Below, in pieces: positions 17,611 through 25,353 of a DNA stretch of 64,000 nucleotides. The notes under the pieces are model-generated. The model was given only the letters and a program-made list of their open reading frames with translations, did not search any database and was not told the DNA's origin. How positions within the stretch are numbered: position 1 is the stretch's first letter; the number at the start of each line of letters is the position of its first letter. The position numbers and the translations under genes were made by a program. The DNA comes from Acidobacteriaceae bacterium (lineage in GTDB: Bacteria; Acidobacteriota; Terriglobia; Terriglobales; Acidobacteriaceae), in assembly GCA_003134655.1 (NCBI GenBank), contig PLBY01000052.1, positions 35,089 to 99,088 on the forward strand, written 5' to 3'.

Positions 17611-18179
17611 CTGCCGCCCGTGCCCCGCCTCTGGCGGTCTTTGCCAGAGGGACTTTGACCTTTATCGCACTCCCAAATGTTTGGCCCAAGATGGGAACGT
17701 TGCGGACTGGCGGGACGCGTCCACCGACATTTCAGATCATGTCTTTTTCCACAGCCCTCCACAACAAAAATCCCACTTCTTGTGACGAACAACCTTGACC
17801 GAGAATTTCAGAAGGCTCAAGCTCACTACATGCGCCAGGGCTCTCCCAATCCAGGCTCGACGAGCGATCTTCTCCACGGCCCTCAGTCCGCAGCTAAGTC
17901 CTTACTCTGGAATATTTTACAAGTAAGTCCTTGCGGCTCAAGATTTTGCGCGGGTCCTCACCCGATCCCTACTCCACAAGTGATTCAGAATCAGGATTTT
18001 AGGAAAAAGAACGAAAAAATGGAGAGCGATCAGGTCAGAGCTAAGTCCTTATTCCAGAATATTTTACCCGCAAGTTCTTGCAGCTCAATATTTTGCGCGG
18101 ACTCAACCCTATCCCAACCCTGTAAGTTATTAAGAATGAATATTTTAGAGAAAGGGACGAAAAAAAAGCAGGGGTACCC
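17611..18179. other. Non-coding, AT-rich repeat-bearing region
   Basis: About 570 bp between the HD-ATPase gene and the convergent ArsR gene. The right half (17896-18146) carries the diverged repeat array listed separately. The left half shows nothing recognisable. Confidence 0.6.
17896..18146 (+). repeat. Six diverged AAGTCCTT...AATATTTT repeats
   Basis: Units start at 17896, 17925, 17978, 18043, 18072 and 18124. Each is about 23-26 bp and follows AAGTCCTT, five to eight variable bases, then (TC)AATATTTT, often followed by GCGCGG or AGG. Units 1-3 and 4-6 form a higher-order duplication of about 147 bp. The array ends in an A-run and GGGGTACCCC. It is far more AT-rich than its surroundings. 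Spacing is too irregular and the units too short and variable for CRISPR. Confidence 0.7.
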
Positions 18180-18506
18180 CTAGTCCGGCTCGGCAAGCAG
18201 CTTCCCGAGACGATCAAAGCGGGCTTCCCAAAGCGAACGGCGGTCAGAGATCCAGCGCTCGACGACCGAGAGGCCTTTCGGTTCGACGCTACAGGTTCGG
18301 ACTCGCCCCACTTTTTCGGTACGCACCAGGCCGCTTTTTTCCAGCACCTGCAGATGCTGCACGACCGCGGCCAGCGTGATGTCGAGAGGCTTGGCCAGCT
18401 TCGAGACGGAGACCGGCCCTTCGCTCAATCTCTCAATCATCGCCCGGCGGGTAGGATCGCCCAGGGCATGGAAGACGCGGTCGACTTGGACTCTTTGACT
18501 TAGCAT
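18180..18506 (-). CDS. ArsR-family helix-turn-helix regulator
   Basis: 108 residues. A winged helix with FHALGDPTRRAMIERL, then the recognition helix region VSVSKLAKPLDITLAAVVQHLQVLEKSGLV, and a C-terminal RRSLWEARFDRLGKLL typical of the ArsR type that travels with SRPBCC (AHSA1) and DHFR-like genes. No metal-binding Cys cluster is present, so metal sensing is unlikely. It is the last gene of a minus-strand operon with the hydrolase and the DHFR-like gene. A 16-bp palindrome upstream of the first gene is a candidate operator. Confidence 0.85.
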   Translation of the reverse strand: MLSQRVQVDRVFHALGDPTRRAMIERLSEGPVSVSKLAKPLDITLAAVVQHLQVLEKSGLVRTEKVGRVRTCSVEPKGLSVVERWISDRRSLWEARFDRLGKLLAEPD

Positions 18507-18529
18507 CGTGCCTTTCCGGTGCTCCGGGA

Positions 18530-18582
18530 TCAGTGGGCCAACTGCTTCGCGAGGTGGTCGAGCAGCTTAAGCCTCGCCTTGA
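18530..18582 (-). pseudogene. Possible 3' remnant of an AHSA1/SRPBCC gene
   Basis: Directly after the hydrolase stop, one minus frame reads ARLKLLDHLAKQLAH and then stops, which resembles the amphipathic C-terminal helix of AHSA1/SRPBCC proteins that usually accompany this ArsR type. It is only about 17 codons, so this is a weak suggestion of a deleted gene. Confidence 0.25.
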
Positions 18583-19440
18583 TTATTTCGGCAGGCCTTT
18601 TATGAACTCTTCGAGGACGTGATTGAATTTCTCCGGTTCATCGACAAACAGGGCGTGGCCGTCGCCTTCGAAGCGCTCCAGTCGGAGCTTGTCGCCAAGT
18701 TTCGATTTCAGGAAGTCGGCGGTTGCCTGCGACTCGGGCTGGTAAGCAAAGAGCACCGGGCGATTCATCTTGGCCAATCCGGCCGAGAAATCCTTTACGG
18801 CAATCATGTTGTAAATGAGCACGACAGCGGTGTCGGCCGGAACCTGTATGGACGCGTCGACGACGCTCTTCAAGTATTCGTCGGTCTGCGGCTTCTTGTA
18901 CATGCTGCGGACAAAACCGTCCGCCTGTTTCTGGCGGTCCTGCTGAAGCTGGTTCATCCACCCGGAAAGGGCGGCGAACATCTCAGAGTTCTGTTTCTCC
19001 GAGAGATAACCGTCCACCAACACGAGGCCGCCGACGTTATCGGTGCCAAACTGTTCGGCGTACTTCACCAACTCTCCACACGCCATCGACCAGCCGACCA
19101 GTACCGGCTTCTTCAGTCCAAGATGATCGACAAGTTCTTTGTAATCGCGGGAGCGGGTTTCGGGCAGATGACCTGACGGGGGCTTGTCACTCTCGCCCTG
19201 GGAGCGCGGATCGATAGCAATGACGTGATACGTCTTCGAGAACTCGTCGATTTGCTTCTGCCAGATCCAGGCCGGCATGGTCCATCCGGGAATGAAGACG
19301 ATGGGGCGTCCGCTGCCAGCTTCCACGTAGTGGATCCTGACGCCATCGGAGGTCTTGAAGAAATCGCTCTTCGTCGTCTGGGCAAATACGCCCGGTGCGG
19401 TCAGGATGCACATCACGACCAGAACAAGTCTGCTTCTCAT
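18583..19440 (-). CDS. Secreted alpha/beta hydrolase
   Basis: 285 residues from ATG 19440, which has GCAGGAGTGAGA in front. Residues 1-21 are a signal peptide. The fold is a standard alpha/beta hydrolase: oxyanion strand FIPGWTMPAW, IDPRSQGESDKP, nucleophile elbow VGWSMACGE with Ser118, acid region after RPVLFAY and the C-terminal His in GDGHALFVDEPEKF. The elbow has Ala where the classic GxSxG has its last Gly. It probably hydrolyses a small ester or amide in the periplasm; the substrate is unknown. It lies 13 bp after the DHFR-like gene and before the ArsR gene in one operon. Confidence 0.85.
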   Translation of the reverse strand: MRSRLVLVVMCILTAPGVFAQTTKSDFFKTSDGVRIHYVEAGSGRPIVFIPGWTMPAWIWQKQIDEFSKTYHVIAIDPRSQGESDKPPSGHLPETRSRDYKELVDHLGLKKPVLVGWSMACGELVKYAEQFGTDNVGGLVLVDGYLSEKQNSEMFAALSGWMNQLQQDRQKQADGFVRSMYKKPQTDEYLKSVVDASIQVPADTAVVLIYNMIAVKDFSAGLAKMNRPVLFAYQPESQATADFLKSKLGDKLRLERFEGDGHALFVDEPEKFNHVLEEFIKGLPK

Positions 19441-19453
19441 TCTCACTCCTGCT

Positions 19454-20020
19454 TCAAGCTGCCGGTTCGTAGCACAGGTAGACCTTACCATTGCCGAAGG
19501 TACGTGTCTTGGTTAGCTTCAGTTTCAGCTGCTCCCGGATGCCGTCGAACATCGACCGGCCCTTCCCCAGAGCCACCGGGTCCACGATCATCTGGTACTC
19601 ATCGATCACATGCTCCAGGGCCAACTGCGCGATGATGCTCCCGCTGCCCAGAATGGCCATGCCGGGGCCGGATTCATTCTTCATCTTTCGGATTTCCGCG
19701 ACGAGGTCGCCCTTCACCAGTTTTGTATTGTTCCACGAGGTCTTGGTCAAGGTTCGCGAGAAAACGACTTTCGACATGCTGTTCATCCCTCTGGCCACTG
19801 CTGGATCATGTTGCTCCGCGACCGGTGTTGGCCAGTAGCTCGCCATGAGTTCGTAGGTGACGCGGCCGAATAGTAACTGGCCTCCACCGCTCGCATTCTC
19901 GGCTACGAACTTGGAGTACTCGGGATCATCGTTCCCCGCATGCGCCCAACGGAAATCTCCGTTCGGGCCGACGAAGTAGCCATCCCGCGTCACGTGGTTG
20001 AAAGCGATTAGTTTGCGCAT
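19454..20020 (-). CDS. Dihydrofolate reductase-family (RibD C-terminal-like) protein
   Basis: 188 residues matching the RibD C-terminal/DHFR-like family: MRKLIAFNHVTRDGYFVGPNGDF at the start, LLFGRVTYELMASYWP as the NADPH-site helix, KVVFSRTL, and AILGSGSIIAQL as the Gly-rich nucleotide loop. These proteins are predicted NAD(P)H-dependent reductases, distinct from true FolA, and often occur with ArsR regulators. First gene of a three-gene minus-strand operon; start ATG 20020 has AAAGGAGAAAGACC just ahead. Confidence 0.88.
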   Translation of the reverse strand: MRKLIAFNHVTRDGYFVGPNGDFRWAHAGNDDPEYSKFVAENASGGGQLLFGRVTYELMASYWPTPVAEQHDPAVARGMNSMSKVVFSRTLTKTSWNNTKLVKGDLVAEIRKMKNESGPGMAILGSGSIIAQLALEHVIDEYQMIVDPVALGKGRSMFDGIREQLKLKLTKTRTFGNGKVYLCYEPAA

Positions 20021-20065
20021 GGTCTTTCTCCTTTAGCGGAAGCAGAAGGCCTTCATTTGTTTAGT

Positions 20066-20121
20066 TAATACTTAAGTATTATCTCAGGCCAAGATTATTG
20101 TCAAGCGTTTGCTTAAGTATT
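20066..20121 (-). promoter_or_regulatory. Two CTTAAGTATT sites, candidate ArsR operators
   Basis: TAATACTTAAGTATTA (20066-20081) is a perfect 16-bp palindrome 45 bp upstream of the DHFR-like start. A second CTTAAGTATT occurs at 20112-20121, exactly 41 bp (about four helical turns) away. The operon encodes its own ArsR regulator, so autoregulation through these sites is likely. Confidence 0.55.
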
Positions 20122-20155
20122 GACGGAGTCCAATCGGAGTGTAGGCTTTTGCGTT

Positions 20156-21526
20156 TTACTGCTCTTTTTCGCCTTCGTCGGCGATGCCGATTTTTGAGAG
20201 CCGGTAACGCAGGGCATTGCGGGACAAGCCAAGCAGGCGGGCGGCCTGACTCTTGTTGCCGTTGGCGCGGCGCAGGGCTTCCTGCACCATTTCATCTTCC
20301 CATTTTTCCAACGTCATGCCTTCGGGAAGAAATCCGCCGGCGCCATTCGCGTCTTTTGCGGGACGTATATCCAAGTGGATGTCGGCGGGAGTGAGGACGC
20401 TGCCCTTTGCCAGCGCACACGCGCGCTCGACGATATTCTGCAACTCGCGGACATTCCCCGGCCAGTGATAATTCACCAGAATCTGCATCGCTTCGGGTGT
20501 AATGCCTTCGACAGGCTTGCCGGATTCGCCAGTGAAGCGGGAGATGAACAGGTTCGCAAGATCGGGGATGTCTTCCTTGCGCTCCCGCAGCGGCGCAATG
20601 TCGATGGGCACCACGTTCAAGCGATAGTAGAGGTCTTCGCGGAATGTGCCTTGCTCCAGCGCTTCCCGCAAATCTTTGTTGGTGGCCGCGATCAGGCGCA
20701 CGTCGACCTTTACGGTCCGGGTGCCGCCGAGGCGCTCGAACTCGCGCTCCTGCAGTACGCGTAACAGTTTCACCTGCGTGACCGGAGGCACGTCGCCGAT
20801 CTCGTCGAGGAATAGCGTCCCCTTGTCCGCCAGTTCGAACTTGCCGGGCTTGCTGGCAACGGCTCCGGTGAACGCTCCTTTTTCGAAGCCAAACAGTTCG
20901 CTTTCCAGAAGATTTTCCGGGATGGCAGTACTGTTGATCTTGAGAAACGGGCCGGAGGCGCGGCGCGATTTTTCGTGAATAGCGCGCGCAATTAAATCCT
21001 TGCCCACGCCGCTCTCCCCGCCCAGCAGCACGGTGGCGTTGGTGGGCGCGACGCGCTCCACCGTCGCGAGCACTTCCTGCATCTTCGGGCTGCGCGCTAC
21101 TACGTTCGGATGCGCATAGCGCTTGCCCAATGCCTCCCGTAAAGACCGGTTCTCTTCGCGCAGATTGCGGACGTCCAGTTCCTTATGGATGACCATCCGC
21201 ATCTCGGTCAGCGAAAACGGTTTCAGTACATAGTCGCTGGCTCCGGCCTTCATGGCCTCGACGGCGGTTTCGACGCTGCCGAATGCGGTCATGACGACAA
21301 CGGGTGTAGCAGCGTTGTGTTGCTTGATGGTTTGCAGAAATTCCAGACCATTCATGCCGGGAAGTTTGAGGTCGGTCAAGACCAGATCGACGGGATTCTC
21401 GTGCAGAAGTTTGAGGCCGGTCTCGGCATCCCCGGCAGAGTGCGTAGTGAACCCGTCTTCCCCGAGATTCAACTCGAGCAGGCGGCGCATCTTGGCTTCA
21501 TCTTCGACGATCAGAATTGCCGGCAT
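20156..21526 (-). CDS. NtrC-family sigma-54-dependent response regulator
   Basis: 456 residues. The receiver (1-120) has D52 and K102 (VLKPF). The AAA+ domain has Walker A GGESGVGKD, the GAFTGA sigma-54 loop and Walker B GTLFLDEIGDV. The Fis-type helix-turn-helix near the C-terminus reads KSQAARLLGLSRNALRYRL. It starts 28 bp after the kinase gene ends and is its cognate regulator. Intact throughout, in contrast to the 1-2.5 kb pair where the kinase is broken. Target promoters are not identifiable here. Confidence 0.93.
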   Translation of the reverse strand: MPAILIVEDEAKMRRLLELNLGEDGFTTHSAGDAETGLKLLHENPVDLVLTDLKLPGMNGLEFLQTIKQHNAATPVVVMTAFGSVETAVEAMKAGASDYVLKPFSLTEMRMVIHKELDVRNLREENRSLREALGKRYAHPNVVARSPKMQEVLATVERVAPTNATVLLGGESGVGKDLIARAIHEKSRRASGPFLKINSTAIPENLLESELFGFEKGAFTGAVASKPGKFELADKGTLFLDEIGDVPPVTQVKLLRVLQEREFERLGGTRTVKVDVRLIAATNKDLREALEQGTFREDLYYRLNVVPIDIAPLRERKEDIPDLANLFISRFTGESGKPVEGITPEAMQILVNYHWPGNVRELQNIVERACALAKGSVLTPADIHLDIRPAKDANGAGGFLPEGMTLEKWEDEMVQEALRRANGNKSQAARLLGLSRNALRYRLSKIGIADEGEKEQ

Positions 21527-21554
21527 GCGCGCATCTCCCTCGATTCGCGGGGTC

Positions 21555-22889
21555 TCACGAGATCACCAGATGAGCCGTCTGCCCTACGGCAACCTTGTCG
21601 CTGGCGGCTGGGAAAAATATCACAAAACGGGCGCCAGGGCCTTGCCCGGAGTCGCCCGCGCGATTGCCAGGAGTTTCCACCCGGATGCTGCCCTGATGCC
21701 CGTCAATAATCTTCGACACGATGGAGAGTCCCAGGCCCACGCCAGACTTCTTCGTGGTCACAAACGGATTAAATATTTGTTCCCGCAACTCCGACGGAAT
21801 CCCCGGTCCCGTGTCTTCGATGCGCACTTCGACTCCGTCTAGGTTGCCGGCGTTCCGATTGCTGGCCCGCGCTTTCCGGACCTGGACGCGTAGACTGCCA
21901 CCGCCGGTGCCCATGGCATCGTAAGCATTCTGCACAATATTAACGAATGCCTGCTCGCACAGGCTCTCATCCAGGGGCACAAGGGGTAGACCGGCCGAAT
22001 AGTCCTTCACTACCTGAACCGGCGCGCCCCTCCAGAATTGCGCAACATCGTTCAAGGCGCGGTCAAGTACGGCGGTGATGTCTTGCGGCGTCAGGTCGGC
22101 GTGCAGGGGGCGTGCGAAATCCAGGAAGCGAGTGACCAGCGCGCTGAGGCGGTTGGTTTCCGTCGAGATATAACCAGCCAGTTCGGTGGCGAGAGGATTC
22201 GAAGCGCCAAGTTTCTGCGTGAGCATCTCCGCCGAACCTTTAATCACGCCCAGCGGATTGCGGATCTCGTGCGCGAGCCCGGCAGAAAGCTGGCCCAGCG
22301 CGGCGAGACGCTCGGAGCGGCGCGCCTCGGCCTGTGCCTGCTCCAGGCGGCGGTTCGTCTCGGCGAGCGTCTCCGCGAGTGCCTGATAGCGCTGCGTCTG
22401 GCGGCGGTTCTCGACGACGAAGCGATTGACCAGCATCGACGCCAAGAAGAAGAATAGAACCCGAATGGCGAGCAAGCCGTAGCTCTCGGCTGGGATCTCC
22501 AGTTCCCGAATCTCAGGATCAAAGAGATAGGCACAATAGGCAGCGGACGCCAGGGTTGTCCAGGACAGCGTGGCCCACGGACCGAAATATTCTGCCGCCG
22601 TTACGACCGGCAAGAAATAGATCGGCCAATAACTGCTGTTGATGCTGATCTCCCCCGTATGCTTCACCAGCACAGTGGCCAAGCCAATCTTGATCAGAAC
22701 GATGTAAATCTCGCCGCGCCGCGGCACTCGCCCGATGATCCATCCTTCAGTGAACTGGACGATGCCAAAAACCAACAGCGTGACTTGCTTATGCCACTCC
22801 CAGAACGGAGGCAAGAGGGCCAGCCCTAGCAGAAACACCAGCCACAGGACATCCATCCAGTTCATCGTGGGGCGTTTGTTTTCGGTCAT
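21555..22889 (-). CDS. NtrB-like membrane histidine kinase
   Basis: 444 residues from ATG 22889 (a GTG at 22898 is possible). The N-terminal 150 residues contain about five hydrophobic helices (VLWLVFLLGLALLPPFW, WPIYFLPVVTAAEYFGPWA, LLAIRVLFFFLASMLV) and no large periplasmic loop, suggesting intramembrane sensing. A short coiled coil (ETNRRLEQAQAEARRSERLA) leads to H-box LSAGLAHEIRNPLG, then N-box FVNIVQNAYDAMG, G1 EDTGPGIP and G2 GVGLGLSIV. It should phosphorylate the NtrC-type regulator encoded 28 bp downstream. Confidence 0.92.
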   Translation of the reverse strand: MTENKRPTMNWMDVLWLVFLLGLALLPPFWEWHKQVTLLVFGIVQFTEGWIIGRVPRRGEIYIVLIKIGLATVLVKHTGEISINSSYWPIYFLPVVTAAEYFGPWATLSWTTLASAAYCAYLFDPEIRELEIPAESYGLLAIRVLFFFLASMLVNRFVVENRRQTQRYQALAETLAETNRRLEQAQAEARRSERLAALGQLSAGLAHEIRNPLGVIKGSAEMLTQKLGASNPLATELAGYISTETNRLSALVTRFLDFARPLHADLTPQDITAVLDRALNDVAQFWRGAPVQVVKDYSAGLPLVPLDESLCEQAFVNIVQNAYDAMGTGGGSLRVQVRKARASNRNAGNLDGVEVRIEDTGPGIPSELREQIFNPFVTTKKSGVGLGLSIVSKIIDGHQGSIRVETPGNRAGDSGQGPGARFVIFFPAASDKVAVGQTAHLVIS

Positions 22890-23022
22890 TGGCTGCACTC
22901 TGCTAAACAGTTTGCTGAAGACTCATCTCTCTGCCGATGGCGGCCTTAGGCGGCCCTGGAAGGGCCGCTCTTCCACGGTAATGAACATTCCGCGAACGAT
23001 GAGCACCTCATCACAAAAAACT

Positions 23023-23053
23023 ACGCCGGGAGAATTTGTGTTTCTCCCGGCGT
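23023..23053 (-). terminator. Rho-independent terminator for FecR gene 2
   Basis: ACGCCGGGAGAA pairs with TTTCTCCCGGCGT around a short loop. On the minus strand it is followed by TAGTTTTTTG. It lies about 75 bp past the stop at 23127. Confidence 0.8.
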
Positions 23054-23126
23054 TGCCGTTACTGATTGTCTGGTCCGCGGGCGCATGTCATGCGAACCCT
23101 ATCACACCGCAAGAAAGCCGTCGGCG

Positions 23127-25094
23127 TCAATGTCCCTTCTTTGACGGCTTCTCCTGTTTCGGCTCCGGAGGCCGCGGGGCTGGCCGCGGGGCAGGCGGAG
23201 GAGCGGCAGGCCGTTCTTGATGCCACTGATTAAACTTCTGCTCCTGCTGCTGCTCCTGTTGCGGACTGCGCTGCTGCACCGGCGGAGTGGGACGCACTAA
23301 CGGATGCGTCTCCTGGATCGGCGGCCTGGTCTGCTCCTGTTGCGGTGGACGGAATTCGCGATTCGCCGGCTGCGGATTGCGATTCCCCTGCGGCGGCGCG
23401 TTCCGGTTCTCCGGCTGCGGAGTTCCCTGCTGCTCGTAGGTCCGCGGCGGCGTCGGCTGCATCGGCCGGACCTGGTTATTTCCGCCGTTGGGCTGAGTGA
23501 AGGGTTTGAAGCCTTCCTGCGGCCGTTGATTCGTCGGCGCGGGCTGCGCGGGTCCCACGGGACGAACCAGCGCCTGCTCGTTCAGATGTCCACCGGCCTG
23601 CACCTGCCGCTGCTCCATCGAGCGCGGAGGCGGAGGTGGTGTCCTGACGGCAACCACCGGACGGCTGATCACGGCTGCCGGCGGCCGCATGGAGACCGGC
23701 CGCCCAGCCCCAATCACGCTGGTGCGGATCGGCTCAGCGTGCGCGATATGGCTCACAGGTGCAGAGGCAATCTCTTTAGGATCGACTCTCATCACGTTCC
23801 CCGCCACAGGCCGGGCATTCACAAACGTGTCATGCGAAACCACCGTCACGCCGTTGTTTACATGCTGGTTGACGTAGGTGATGTTGTTGACCGTCGTGCT
23901 CTTGTTGAGGATCACCGTGTTGTACACATTCGTGACCTTCGTGACCGTCACCGTCGTATTGGTGATGTTCACGTTGTTCACGTACGCGCGGCTCACGTGG
24001 TATCCGGGCAGGTAGACTTCTCCCGGAGCCAGCGGGAACCACCCCACGCCAACGCCTGCCGAGAAGTGGAAGCCCGGGCCACCGCCCACGAACGCAACCA
24101 GCGCCGGAGCCCAGACCGGCCGGACGACAAGCGGTCCCGGCACCCAGAACCATCCGCCGTTGACCGACGCCCAGCGGCCGTAGTGGAAGGGCGCGAATCC
24201 CCAGGGCTCATCTTCAACCCAGGTCCAGCCCCACGGGCCAACATAGATCCAGTGGCCGAAGTGATAGGGAGCCCATCCCACGACGACTGCGCGCGGCCGC
24301 CAGCACGGGCCATAGCCAGCCACGTAACTCCAATCTCCATTTTCGTCGAGATCTTCATAGCCGGTCATTTCGCGCGAAACATAATTCGCGGAATCGGCGC
24401 GATCTTCACGGTCGTCACGCTCGAAGGCCCAGCTCTCGAAGTCATCTCGGTCGGGGATCTGTCCGAGATCGTAGTCCAGATGCTGCTCGTTCCCGGTAAA
24501 GGTGGCCGACTGACCGGCGACCACGTTGTAGGTAAGCCCTCCACCGGTAACGCGGCCCCGGCCGTGCCAGACGTCGGTAATGGTCTGACTGCCGTCCTCG
24601 CTCACGTCCACGCGGTACTCACCCGGCTGCAGGATGCTAAGCGCAATGTTGGGTGTATCGATCTCGTAATTGTCTTCGTCATCGACGTGACGCACACGGA
24701 GAATGATCGATCCCTGCGCCAAGCGGATCTGCGTAGTGCGGTCGTCGAGAGTCAGGAACGTGATGCCGGTCTTTGCGCCCAGGCGGATCGCGGTCGAACC
24801 AATGTGAACTTCGGCGCGGGAATTCTCGTCAGCCCACAGGTCGTCGCCGGTAACCATGGGCCGATTGGGAACGCCGGAGACCCAATCATCTTCGCCTGCC
24901 GGACGAAACGAAATTGAGCCCTGCGAGAAATTCAGGCGTGCGACGCGGCCCGGAGGATCCTGATTCTGATCCTGATCTTGATCTTGATTCTGAGAATCCA
25001 CATCATCCTGCGCCTTCGCGATGGTCGAGACTTGCGGTACAAAAGCAAAGCTCGCCAGTACCAGCATGCAGGCCCACAACTTGCGTGTTTTCAT
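23127..25094 (-). CDS. FecR-domain secreted protein with WxPY repeats (paralogue 2)
   Basis: 655 residues with a signal peptide (1-28, ending AKAQ), an Asp/Gln-rich linker, a FecR-like domain (about 48-190: VARLNFSQGSISFRPAGE; DVWHGRGRVTGGGLTYNVV), and a Trp/Tyr-rich DUF6600-type block (GWAPYHFGHWIYVGPWGWTW, EPWGFAPFHYGRWASV). A VNNVNITNTTVTVTKVTNVYNT beta-rich region follows, and a Pro/Gln-rich tail ending in a Lys-rich KQEKPSKKGH. The order of domains matches the protein at 8777-11218, so the two are paralogues, but the tails differ (Pro/Gln versus Gly/Ser/His). Likely a surface or periplasmic structural protein; no sigma factor or receptor partner is adjacent. Confidence 0.8.
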   Translation of the reverse strand: MKTRKLWACMLVLASFAFVPQVSTIAKAQDDVDSQNQDQDQDQNQDPPGRVARLNFSQGSISFRPAGEDDWVSGVPNRPMVTGDDLWADENSRAEVHIGSTAIRLGAKTGITFLTLDDRTTQIRLAQGSIILRVRHVDDEDNYEIDTPNIALSILQPGEYRVDVSEDGSQTITDVWHGRGRVTGGGLTYNVVAGQSATFTGNEQHLDYDLGQIPDRDDFESWAFERDDREDRADSANYVSREMTGYEDLDENGDWSYVAGYGPCWRPRAVVVGWAPYHFGHWIYVGPWGWTWVEDEPWGFAPFHYGRWASVNGGWFWVPGPLVVRPVWAPALVAFVGGGPGFHFSAGVGVGWFPLAPGEVYLPGYHVSRAYVNNVNITNTTVTVTKVTNVYNTVILNKSTTVNNITYVNQHVNNGVTVVSHDTFVNARPVAGNVMRVDPKEIASAPVSHIAHAEPIRTSVIGAGRPVSMRPPAAVISRPVVAVRTPPPPPRSMEQRQVQAGGHLNEQALVRPVGPAQPAPTNQRPQEGFKPFTQPNGGNNQVRPMQPTPPRTYEQQGTPQPENRNAPPQGNRNPQPANREFRPPQQEQTRPPIQETHPLVRPTPPVQQRSPQQEQQQEQKFNQWHQERPAAPPPAPRPAPRPPEPKQEKPSKKGH

Positions 25095-25235
25095 ATGTTA
25101 AGCCTCGACGGAATCGAAGTCCGTTTAGCTTTGATTTTACCGACAAGGGTGTAAACACAATAGAGACGGTTTAGTTTCCTGGAGGTGGAAGTGCTTGGAC
25201 CGGGCGGACTTGCGAAGGACTGAAACTCGAAGATT

Positions 25236-25343
25236 TGTCATCCTGAGCAATGCGAAGGATCTGTGCATTCGCTGGCAGCACTGGCGCTTACGGCGAATGC
25301 ACAGATCCTTCGGCCCGCAGAAAGCGCGGGCCTCAGGATGACA
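25236..25343. repeat. 108-bp palindromic element (TGTCATCCTGAG...CTCAGGATGACA)
   Basis: Perfect terminal inverted repeats TGTCATCCTGAG/CTCAGGATGACA enclose a second pair AAGGATCTGTGCATTCGC/GCGAATGCACAGATCCTT. The whole can fold into one long hairpin. It is a member of the dispersed TCATCCTGAGC family and sits between the FecR and peroxiredoxin genes. Confidence 0.8.
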
Positions 25344-25353
25344 GATTGAGTAG

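Noticed and set aside
17896..18146. CRISPR array
   Set aside because: Units are diverged, spacing is 29-65 bp and irregular, there are no unique spacers of constant length, and no cas genes are nearby.
23304..24917. A 537-codon open frame on the plus strand
   Set aside because: Antisense shadow of the second FecR gene, again Arg/His-rich without features.
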